NCBI RefSeq assembly: GCF_011075055.1 | Contig: NC_058147.1 | Location: forward strand, 3,162,001 to 3,226,000 | DNA from: Mangifera indica | Taxonomy: Eukaryota > Streptophyta > Magnoliopsida > Sapindales > Anacardiaceae | DNA: 64,000 nt | Direction of reading: 5' to 3' | Shown here: one piece after another, positions 1-12,000 of the stretch | Position numbering within the stretch: position 1 is the stretch's first letter | How the letters are laid out: every line of letters begins with the position of its first letter | Made by a program: the position numbers and the translations under genes | The notes under the pieces: model-generated | The model's database searches: none | Told to the model about the DNA's origin: nothing | What the model saw: the letters and a program-made list of their open reading frames with translations, nothing else

Positions 1-3000
1 GGAGTTCACATCAATAAGGGCCTTCTTGCACTTGGTAATGTAATCAGCGCACTTGGTGATGAAAAAAGACGCAAAGAAGGTGTACATGTTCCTTATCGTG
101 ACAGCAAACTTACTAGGCTTTTGCAGGTATGACATATTTGTAGAGTTTATTGCAATGGATCAGTTTATCTTGTTCATTATGATGTGGAAAAGTAATAAGG
201 ATGAGAAATATTGAACTATTTCTAAGAGATTTATGTACTAAGAACTTCAAACTAGCCATTGAATCTTCCTGCCAATAGATTGTGGTATTAATAGAAGTTG
301 AAATGTATTTAGAATTTTAGTAACCATTAACAAACAAATTTATGTACAAGTATATGATTTGTTAGGCTGTTTAATGATCTGTTATCTCAGGTTTGAACTA
401 AGGATGGGTACTAAAATGAGTAGTCATGTTCCTTAGCTAAGAGTCACCAGGCATCTACTATTTGAAACTAGATTGTGAGGATTTGACATGTGACATGTTT
501 TAATTTGTCAGAAGCAATAAGGATGATGATGTAATCTATTTAAAAGTATGGAACAGGCTCTGGATATTTTTTTGCTTCATGTTTCTAGTACTTCATTTTC
601 AAGTTAAATACTTCCATATTTTTATATATCAACTTGGTTTGTGAACTTCTGCAGGATTCGCTTGGTGGTAACAGCAGAACTGTTATGATTGGTAATTTTC
701 TTTTTCTGATTTTGATACTTGTCATAGTTGTCAATCTTTTAACTTGTATTATTCATTATAATTTCCTCTCCATTGTTGTTTGTGATTCACATTCTCTAAC
801 CTTTTTGGCATTTTATCATGCTATTGCACATAACTATAATTTTACCTTTTACAGCCTGCATTAGCCCTGCTGACATTAATGCAGAGGAAACCCTCAACAC
901 GCTTAAATATGCAAATCGTGCACGAAATATCCAAAATAAGCCTGTTGTAAGAGTTTTTAGAGAATTATTCTAATTTCTGGTAGAAATATGCTTACTTTGT
1001 GAGAGTATGATACATTCATTTCTATCATTGAATTTTATCTTTAACAGGTCAACCGAGATCCTATGTCTAGTGAGATGATAAAGATGCGCCAACAGCTACA
1101 GTATTTACAAGCTGAACTTTGTGCCCGTGGAGGATCTTCGTCGGATGAAGTACAGGTATTTGGTTCTGTCAACTTTTATTTCCAATTTTCCAGTAACCAT
1201 TAGACAAATATTTAGGGGATTGCTTGGTCAGATGACTGAATTTCCTTTTGGAGAGAGTTTCATATTGTTCAGTTATGTATACATTATTAAACCATTTGTC
1301 TAGGTTCTGAAGGAAAGGATTGCTTGGCTTGAAGCTGCTAATGAAGATCTTTGCCGAGAACTCCATGAATACCGCAGTAGATGTACTGTTGTAGATCAGC
1401 GCGAAACAGATGCTCAAGTATGTAACAGTAACCCTTTCTTTTTGTCCTTTTGTTTCTTAAATCATGGGATAATTCAATTACATTCTTTTCATTTTGTTTA
1501 TTACATTTTTGTGGAATATCAATAACCTAAAATGTTATAGCCTTGATTTAGTGTGATACACAAATATATGCTTTGTCTTTCTCAGGATGGTGGTCCATTT
1601 CTTATGAAAAGTGACGGGCTTAAAAGAAACTTGAATAGTATTCGACAAACTGATTATCAAATGGGTGAAACTATTACAGGTATGGCACTTGGGTTTCCTG
1701 TTTGAAAAACAGGTCCTTTCTCAGTAGTAAGACTGGGTACAAGCCATAATTCTTGTTGTGGCATCTGTTTCATTTTGGTTTTTGTCACAATTTCTCTGGC
1801 TTCAATAGTTTGTGTTATACAAATTTAAATTTACTCTTGTTGGAAAATATGATATTTGGAATACCACTGCCAAATTTATCAGGTGATTCCAGGGAAATCG
1901 ATGAAGAAGTCGCAAAGGAGTGGGAGCACACAGTTTTTCAGAATTCTATGGACAAAGAGCTCCATGAGTTGAATAGACGGTTAGAGGAGAAAGAGGTATT
2001 TTCTGTTCAAATTATTCTACCATGCATCAACTATAAAATTATATCATATAAAAACTTTATATTATCACTATATATATGAAATTTATATAATGTTAAAACT
2101 TTATTTCTTTACTATAAGACTAATATTTTTTTCCTACATTCAATCTGATCCAAATATGTATTAGATTTTAGATTTTTCAATCCAATCCATGTTTGAATTA
2201 AACTTCAGATCTATTTGTATAAAATTAAATTCAAATCCAATTAAATCACAAAACTATCAAATTTGGATCCGTTGCATTTGAATGGCTTGGATTTTGAACA
2301 CCTTTAATTCTTTTTGTAACTTTTGGAAAATTACATTTCTTTCTCCAGCAGTTCTACATATTGAAGGCAGGATAATGAGAAAATACTGCACTTCAGTTTA
2401 ATCTCATTGATATTTCCTGGAAAAGTCTGGGATGCCCAGACAAGCTAGATAATAATTTTTTGTCTTATTTATATGGATTTTCATCCCCGTTAAAAGAGAA
2501 ATAAGAAAAAGTGTGTGGTAGTTTGTGAGTACATAAATTTTGTTATATTGTATATTATGAAGTTGCATTTATATATCTTCTTCTATATTTACTATTCTTT
2601 TTACTTCCAGCACTCTTGATAATCAGACATTCATGTTCTTTATTTTTTACCTCACATCACCTTTGGTGTCTGAGCAGTCAGAGATGAAACTTTTTGGTGG
2701 AATTGATACTGTAGCACTCAAGCAACATTTCGGGAAGAAAATAGCAGATTTGGAGGATGAAAAATGGGCTGTGCAGGTTAAAATATAGTTGGAATTTCAT
2801 TACTGTTCCCCCTTGAAATTTCATTATTGTTGTTTCATTTGTGGGCCTATTTATTGCTGCAGCAAGAAAGAGATCGTTTGTTGGCTGAAGTTGAAAATCT
2901 TGCTGCTAGTTCTGACGGGCAAAGGCAAAAATTGCAAGATGTCCATGCCCAGAAATTAAAATCACTCGAGGCACAGGTGAATCAGACTTTAGCCCAAGTT

Positions 3001-6000
3001 CCATATACTTTTGGTTAAAGAACACTTCATATTCAAATATTAAACAATCTTCATAACTAACTGCCAGATTCTGGATCTCAAGAAAAAACAAGAGAATCAA
3101 GTCCAACTTTTAAAGCAGAAACAAAAGAGTGATGAGGCAGCAAAGCGCTTGCAAGATGAAATTCAATCTATAAAGGCTCAAAAGGTTAAATCTCATTTGG
3201 CTTTTAAGTTTCCTACTTAATAATAGTCATAACCTTCAGGAAATGTGCCACTAATTTTCTTCTTCTTATTTCTTCTTTTCTCTCTCTGTAGGTTCAACTG
3301 CAGCAAAGGATAAAACAAGAGGCAGAACAATTTCGTCAGTGGAAAGCCTTTCGAGAGAAGGAACTCTTGCAGGTGCATTAGTCTTCTTTTTGGGATATAT
3401 ATATATATAATTTCACAAAAGTTATACAATAGCACCTCTATTGTGGTCTTGCCAATTACTTATTTCTGACCTTTTATGTTGCATAACAGTAGAAGATAAT
3501 CAATTATATTTGGCAGATGGAGAAGATGAAAAATTTTTGTCTAATCTTTTTTTTTTCTTGGTGAGCTACTGGATGATAATAAGTCTGAGTAAATATTCTG
3601 TAAAATCAACAATCTGGCAATTTATGTCATGCAAACTTGGATTTATCCTTGCATTAACTTATTGACCTGACCATTTATAGTCAAAGGTAATGAGAAAACT
3701 TCTTGGTTTAATTTGCATTGATCGTAGAGGAGGTATATAGTTCCAGAGGATAAATAAGAAAAATTATGGTTTAGTTGTATTTTTGCTTTTTGAATGTGAT
3801 GAGAGAGATGGACATATAATTGTCTTTGACAATTGATTGTAACTGAAATTTCTTTTTGACATTTTGCTTCATTTATATTTTATTTACATATGCTAATTAA
3901 GAATTGGTTCGGTAAAACAGTTGCGGAAGGAGGGAAGAAGAAGCGAGTATGAAAGGCATAGATTGCAAGCTTTGAATCAACGCCAGAAATTGGTCAGCGC
4001 ATCTCTCTTCTCTACCTGAGTTATATTTATCAAAAATCATATGCAGCAGTTTATAGGGAAAAACCTTCTTTCCTTTAGGTTCTTCAAAGAAAGACAGAAG
4101 AGGCTGCAATGGCCACCAAGAGGCTAAAAGAGTTGCTTGAATCACGTAAATCTTCTGCCAGAGACAATTCCGGTAAGTTACCATACTGGAGAAGCTATAT
4201 GTTACCAGACAATTGGGATTTTTAGATTAAGGGCCCTTCACTTTGATGCTTCAATTTGCTAATTTGATGCCATGTTCCAGCTATAAGCAATGGAAATGGA
4301 ACAAATGGGCTGGTACTGATTTCTCCTCGCACTTCTCAGGATAATAAGTTCTATTTCTGCTCAATGTAAGTCTTACTTTAATTTTGACTTAATTTGTGTT
4401 CATAGAGCAATGAGAAATCCTTACAACGTTGGCTGGATCATGAGCTAGAAGTCATGGTGAATGTGCATGAAGTTCGTTTTGAATACGAGAAGCAAAGCCA
4501 AGTGTTACAGACCTGGAAGGATGGCCAAGTTTTCCAGTTTTCTGAAGGTTCCAGCAGCTCCACAGCAGCTCCTCCAGTAAGATTTCCAGAACAGCCTCCT
4601 CCTGCAGTCTCAATGTGCCAGAATTTACTCCAACAATAACTCAACACAACAATCTCTCAATCTTTCATCCACCGCCAAGCAAAGGAAAAGAAATTAATTG
4701 TACTATGTTGACAATTTCATTTGCAAGTAAATTGATTGTACTGGGATAATTTCTATTCAATAAAGCTTCTGTTTCATTACATGTTCATGATGACAGTAAA
4801 TTACATTACTTGCTCAAGCTTCATCATAATGTTCATCAACACAAATACAAAGTTCTCCACAAATCCACCAACTAAAACAGTAACTGAAATCAAACACTAA
4901 CAGCAGCCACAATATAACAGCAACAGCAAAATACAGCAACAGCAAAATGAAAATAAATTCCAGGAATGCTGGGTTCTGAGAGCCAGCCCTCTCCACTTCT
5001 GCTCAACAGCTCAAAATAACATCATAATCCTCTCCTGCTCTTCCCTGCTTTCTCCCCTTTTATGTGCCGCCTCCTAACTGTCTATGGTCCCCACCCCTGC
5101 AGGCTGCTCTCTGAATTCTGGAAAGTGAACTTCAATTAATTCCAGCTGCTTGGGTGCTTTGTCCAGACTGCCCTCTTCCCTTTTGCTCTCAGCTGGGCCA
5201 AAATCCATACTCCCTGGGCTGTCTTCTGTATTAGCTCCCTTGGGCCTGCGGTGATAAACCCTTGTAATTAGGTTCCCAACAATACCCCCCCCTAAAAGTC
5301 TCACCTTGTCCTCAAGGTGAAAAGAAGGAAACTGCTCCTTGACTTCGATATAGTCCTCCCAAGAGTTTTCACATGGGGGTAGGTGCTGCCATTTGAGGAG
5401 AACTTGCAGGCTGCCATCCTTAGCATAACGAGTCTCCAACAAGGCCTCCGGGTGCAATTTGAGCTCTAAATCATCCGTGAGGCAGGTGGGCAAAGGTTGG
5501 GATTGAATTTCAGTCCCTACCATCTTCTTGAGCTGAGAGACATGGAAAACGGGGTGAATCTTGGTACCCGGTGGTAGGAGCAAACGATATGCAACCGCTC
5601 CAACCTTCTCAAGAATGTCATAAGGCCCATAAAACCGAGGACTTAGCTTCTCATTGGGTCGTCTAGCCAAGTTCTTAAAACGATAAGGTTGTAGCTTGAG
5701 AAAGACCTTATCACCCACCTCAAATTGAACTTCTCTCCTTTTTAAGTCGGCTTGTCGCTTCATGCGTTCTTGGGCACGATGTAGGTGGTCTTTAAGCTCA
5801 TTCAAAATAGCATCCCGTTGTTGTAGCAACACACCCACGTCATCAATTTTGGAGGCCATGGAACCCCACCTTAGCAATGTAGGAGGGTCACGCCCATACA
5901 AAGCTTTAAAAGGGGGCATACCAATGGAACTATGGAAGGAAGTATTATACCAATATTCCGCCCAAGGAAGCCATTTGGTCCAACTTCGTGGCCGTTGAAC

Positions 6001-9000
6001 ACAAAAACAACGTAGATAAGTCTCAAGGCTACGGTTAAGGACCTCCGTTTGACCGTCGGTTTGGGGATGATAAGCGGTACTAAACTTCAAAACCGTCCCC
6101 ATAACACGAAATAACTCGGTCCAAAAGTGACTCATGAAAAGACGGTCTCGATCGGAGACGATGGAGCGAGGGTAACCATGAAGGCGTACAATTTCCCTTC
6201 CAAACAATTCAGCCACATCTTTTGCAGTATACGGATGCAATAGCAATAAAAAATGAGAATACTTGGTCAATCGGTCAACTATGACAAGTATAGTGTCGCC
6301 TTGACTTGTTCGGGGTAAGCCTCCAATAAAATCCATAGTGATGTCGTCCCAAACTTTTTCGGGGATTGGCAAGGGTTGCAACAATCCCGCTGGGCTCATA
6401 GCTTGATATTTACTCCTTTGACAAACTTCACAACTAGCCACGAAGTCCTTAATAGACTTTTTCATCCCAATCCAAAAGAATACCGCGGTGATCCGCTTAT
6501 AAGTGCGAAAAAAACCCGAATGACCACCAAATGGAGAAGCATGAAACTCAGACAAAATAGCAGGAAGAACAGTGGAATGGGGAACAAGCACCAATCTACC
6601 TTTATAAAAAAGGATCCCATGTTTCAACACAAAATTGGCATGGCTAGTCGGGTCCCGAAGTAAATCCTGAATGATGCCTCGATAATGGTGGTCAGAACGA
6701 ACCTCCTCTGCCATAATGTCACCCTCAACCCATGAACTAGTAGTGAGAACTGATAGACTAGTGCAAGTAGGTAATCTGGAAAGGGCATCTGCAGCTTTGT
6801 TCTCCACCCCGGATCGATATTGTATCTCAAAATCGAACCCCAACAATTTCATTACCCAACGTTGTTGATCACCACTCACAATTGTCTGCTCTAGTAAATA
6901 TTTGAGGCTCTTCTGATCGGTCCGGACTATGAAGTGCTTACCCAATAAATAATGCCGCCATTTCTGTAAAGCCAAGACTATGGCCATTAACTCTCTCTCA
7001 TAGATTGATTTTGCTTGACTCCTTGGTGATAAACCCTGACTCATGAAGGAAATTGGCCGGCCACCTTGCATAAGAACTGCCCCAATCCCTGTAGCCGATG
7101 CATCTGTCTCGACAATAAATGATTGGGTAAAATCGGGCATGGCTAATACTGGAACCGAAGTCATAGTCTTTTTAAGAGTGTCAAAGGCATGTGTAGCGTC
7201 TTCGGACCATATAAAGGAATTTTTCTTCAAGAGTTGAGTGAGGGGTGCGGCGATTCGCCCATAATTGCGAACGAATCGACGATAGTACCCTGTGAGACCC
7301 AGAAATCCACGAAGCTCAGTAATGTCCCTGGGAAGTGGCCAATCAACCATACATTGGATTTTTTTAGGATCTGCAGCTACCCCGGAGGCTGAAATAATGT
7401 GGCCCAAATATTCAAGCTGTGTCACGGCAAAAGAGCATTTTTTCCTATTTAAGACCAAGTGGTGTTCTGAAAGCAAAGTCAATACTGTATCCAAGTGCTC
7501 AAGGTGGTCTGCAAGGTCTCGACTATAAATCAATATATCATCAAAGAATACCAATATGAAACGACGTAAATGGTCACGAAAAACCGTATTCATTAAGGCT
7601 TGGAAAGTGGCCGGTGCATTGGACAAACCAAAGGGCATTACTAAGAACTCGTAATGTCCATTATGGGTCCGAAAAGCTGTTTTCTCAATATCATTGTCAA
7701 CAATCCTAATCTGATGATATCCAGACTTCAAATCTAATTTACTAAAGATGGTGGCGCCAGATAATTCATCTAACAATTCATCAATAGCGGGAATAGGAAA
7801 CTTATCTGGAACCGTGAGCTTGTTGAGGGCCCGATAATCGACACAAAAACGCCAGCCGCCATCCTTTTTCTGAACCAGCAGTACCGGGCTGGAAAATGGG
7901 CTGATACTGGGACGAATAATGCCTGCTTGGAGCATGTCCTGGATCTGCCTTTCCACTTCATTTTTCTGATGATGCGGATAGCGGTAAGGGCGAATGTTGG
8001 GAGGAATGGCGCCCTCCACTAGCCGTATAGCGTGATCATGAGTCCGTCGAGGCGGAAGACCGGAAGGCTCTTCAAACAGGTGCTGGAAACGTTGCAACAG
8101 ATCCGAAATTTCTGGCTGCACTGTGCAGTCCTCCTCAGCAGCAGTAAAAGAAAGTTCCACCCAGTAGGCATGGCTGCTGTTTTTGCAATTTTTATAGAAC
8201 CCACGAAGGGAAGTTTCCTTGGTAGTCAGCGATGGATCCCCCTGGAGAAACACTGGCTGGCCATGCCACTCAAACCACATCGTAAGGGACTGCCAATCAC
8301 TGTGGACGATTCCCAGTGTCGACAGCCAATCCACCCCAAGAATTACATCCACATTACCGAGCGGAAAAACATGAAAATCTTGAAGGAAGTGAATAGAAGG
8401 CAAGTGCAAGGGAACCTGTTTGCAAAGTCCTCCACCCTTGATGCTATGCCCATTGCCGACAGTGACTGAAAATTCTTTCTGATGAACTGGAAGATTAAGT
8501 TCAGTAACGAGGAGCTGAGAGAGAAAACTATGAGTGGCTCCAGAATCGACCAAGACTACAACAACCTTTTCGGAAATTTTCCCCAGCATCTTCATCGACT
8601 TGGGAGAATTAATACCTGCCACGGAGTGTCTGGAGAGCTCGAGCACTTGCATTTTGGGATGTTGGTCTTCCGTGATTTCAACAGATACTGGGTCCGAATC
8701 GGCATCGTCATCTTCACAGAGCATGAGTCGAAGCTGTCTGAACCGGCACTGGTGAGTGGAACTGTATCTATCGCCACACTTGAAACAGAGTCCTTGCGCG
8801 ATTCGTGCTTGAATCTCTGGCTGTGACAACCGTCGTGGGGCGGAGGGAGAAAAAGGTGGACGTCGGTTTGGAATGGTGTAGGCATTGGTGGTCAACGGCG
8901 GCGTTGACGTGGTCGGTTGGTGCGAACTGGAGGGCGTTGATGGTGGGTAGGTGTTGGGAGGTGCGGTCGTCGCTGAATGTGCGACAGTGGAGGAAGCAGT

Positions 9001-12000
9001 CGTGGATGGCGTCGGCTGAATATGGTTTAGTGGAAAAATTTGGGTTTGGGTTTGGGCTTGGGTCGGGTGGGAGGAGTTGGTTTGGGTTTGGGGATGGGTT
9101 TGGGTTTGGCTGTGGGCTTGGGTTTGGGTTTGATATTGGGTTGGGTTAGGGTAATTGGGTTGGGTTGGGTTTCCTTGAGTGGGCGCGGAGGTGGACTGGG
9201 CTGGATGTGGGCTATGAATAGGAGATGAATCTGGTGGGAGACGGGGTGGGCCGGATATGGGTGCGCCTGGACCAGGCCAAGCATTGGTGGGGTGTGAAAA
9301 GCAAAGCGGGCTTTGGGGTTTGGGCTTGTGTGGGTGTCCAGAGTAACTTGGTGGGTGTCCAAAGTAATCTGGTGGGTGTCCAGCGTTAAGTCGACCCGTT
9401 TGGATGCAGTTTGCGTCTCCTTCACCCGTAAGCCATCCTGTTTCATTCACTGCCCAGTCTCGTTGCTCAACGTCCGCCGCCATTTGCATCAGAGAACGGA
9501 GGTCTGCCGGTGCTAGAAGTCGCAGCTCCGCCTGGATTCGGGGCTTCAAACCTGCCATGAAAGCGCCTCTTAGCCACTCGAGAGACACCGTAGGCAGCAT
9601 GGCGACCAGCTGTTCAAAACGCGCACGATACTCCGCCACCGTCCCTGTCTGTCGATGAAGGATGAGTTGCTCATATGGCGTGCGATTTTGCGTCGACCCG
9701 AAGCGAAGGAGCAACTCTTCCTTCAATTCCCTCCAGCTTCTAAATGGCTGCCAAAGCTCCCGGAACTGCAGCCAGCTCAAAGCCTCGCCTTCAAAACAGA
9801 GTATTACCGCCGGTAGACGTTCTCTTTCATCCATACCGTTCATCTGGAAGTACCGTTCGGCTTTGGCTATCCAGCCCCACGGGTTTTCTCCGTTAAACAT
9901 AGGGAGTTCCATCCTGCGGTGGTGGTATTCTCGTCGATTACAATGATCCGCATGGCCATAGGGTGGCCTGTAGTTATTTCTGGAAGCCTCTCCGTAGGCC
10001 ACTCCAGCTCCAGGAAATAGAGGTGGCGGTGGAGGAATGGCCTGTTCAAAGTTTTCTTCCACAACGGCGCGCGAATCCGGTGGGGATGGTGCTTGTGAAC
10101 GGTTAACGGCAGGGGTCGGCCCTGCTTCAGTTTCTTTCCCCCTCATGCTTTTTGATAGTAACTGCCGTATTTCGTACAGATTTTCGTCTATTTTATCAAG
10201 CCGAGAGGTTGACTGAGTTTCCGAATACCCTAACTTCTCATCCATTGTCGCCACCTTCTCTGCCAAGTCTTTGTAATACTTTTCTAACTCCTCAACTCTC
10301 CCTTCCATTCTTGTCGTTACCATTACCCGGTTCGTCGCTCTGATACCAAGTTGTTACAGACCTGGAAGGATGGCCAAGTTTTCCAGTTTTCTGAAGGTTC
10401 CAGCAGCTCCACAGCAGCTCCTCCAGTAAGATTTCCAGAACAGCCTCCTCCTGCAGTCTCAATGTGCCAGAATTTACTCCAACAATAACTCAACACAACA
10501 ATCTCTCAATCTTTCATCCACCGCCAAGCAAAGGAAAAGAAATTAATTGTACTATGTTGACAATTTCATTTGCAAGTAAATTGATTGTACTGGGATAATT
10601 TCTATTCAATAAAGCTTCTGTTTCATTACATGTTCATGATGACAGTAAATTACATTACTTGCTCAAGCTTCATCATAATGTTCATCAACACAAATACAAA
10701 GTTCTCCACAAATCCACCAACTAAAACAGTAACTGAAATCAAACACTAACAGCAGCCACAATATAACAGCAACAGCAAAATACAGCAACAGCAAAATGAA
10801 AATAAATTCCAGGAATGCTGGGTTCTGAGAGCCAGCCCTCTCCACTTCTGCTCAACAGCTCAAAATAACATCATAATCCTCTCCTGCTCTTCCCTGCTTT
10901 CTCCCCTTTTATGTGCCGCCTCCTAACTGTCTATGGTCCCCACCCCTGCAGGCTGCTCTCTGAATTCTGGAAAGTGAACTTCAATTAATTCCAGCTGCTT
11001 GGGTGCTTTGTCCAGACTGCCCTCTTCCCTTTTGCTCTCAGCTGGGCCAAAATCCATACTCCCTGGGCTGTCTTCTGTATTAGCTCCCTTGGGCCTGCGG
11101 TGATAAACCCTTGTAATTAGGTTCCCAACACCAAGTGTATGTGCTCAATTCATATATGTAATAATTGTGGTACCAGTTAACCCTTATCCCAGTTCTTATA
11201 TTAGTTACTGCTTAATCTCCAGGCGAGCTGCACTGGGAGAAGAGTTGGCTGTGCTGAAGCAAGTGGATGACTTTGCTTCAAAGGGACTTAGTCCTCCGAG
11301 GGGGAAAAATGGGTTTACTAGGTATAAGTTGTCGAATAATTTATTCCAGTCAATTCCATCTTTGTACCTTTTTCTGTTTGGAGGTCAATGAAGAACAGTT
11401 TGAAAGTTAATGTGTTTTTACTGCTTGTTCAGAGCATCCTCCATGTCACCAAACGCGAGAATGGCTAGAATATCTTCACTTGAGAACATGTTGAGTATAT
11501 CATCAAATTCACTTGTGGCAATGGCTTCACAACTTTCAGAAGCAGAAGAGCGGGAGCGAGCCTTCACTAACCGTGGACATTGGAATCAGTTGCGTTCAAT
11601 GGGAGATGCAAAGAATTTGCTTCAGTACATGTTCAATTCCCTTGCTGATACAAGGTGCTTTCTACTAACTAGTGATGCTCTAAACTATTTTGTCTTTGTT
11701 TCTATTTGAAATTTAATTTACTTGTCTTATTAAGATAGAGAATTTTCATTGAACATGAATTTCTTGGGCTAATTTTGCTCAAAATAGATAAAATTTTCCA
11801 AACATTTACTGCAAAAAATTTGCTCAGTGGAAAAGTGCAAAATAAAGAGGGGGAAGGGACAGGGGGGTAGCACTAGAATAAACACAAGAAAATTAGACAA
11901 CGAAGTGTTAACATAAAAAAGAAAAGGGTTGGACTTTGGGCGTGTGTAAGATAATGCTGAAAACAATTCCTTTGACAATGGTGGTTCTCCTGAGATGTCA

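Larger units (their letters stand above)
4503..11130 (-). mobile_element. Full-length Ty3/gypsy chromovirus LTR retrotransposon
   Basis: A complete element lies on the minus strand. It has two 779-bp LTRs starting TGTTACAG and ending CCCAACA on the plus strand, a tRNA-iMet-type primer site beside the right-hand (5') LTR, a polypurine tract beside the left-hand (3') LTR, and one uninterrupted gag-pol frame. A 5-bp duplication CCAAG flanks it (4498-4502 and 11131-11135), as usual for Ty3/gypsy. I saw no difference between the LTRs when reading them side by side, so the insertion is recent. The chromodomain-like end of integrase places it among chromoviruses; a Reina-like clade is my tentative guess. 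Confidence 0.97.

Noticed and set aside
4454..4639. 61-codon plus-strand frame as a separate gene
   Set aside because: It is kinesin exon 15 continuing into the LTR.
4814..4996. 60-codon hydrophobic frame present twice (also 10663-10845)
   Set aside because: It is the same LTR sequence in both copies, with no sign of being a gene.
9027..9446. GGGTTTGGGTTTGGG-rich stretch resembling an interstitial telomere
   Set aside because: It is not the plant TTTAGGG unit and encodes the Pro/Gln/Thr-rich spacer of Gag in frame.
5762..10343. Many short plus- and minus-strand frames across the retrotransposon
   Set aside because: They are shadows of the single gag-pol frame and show no domains.
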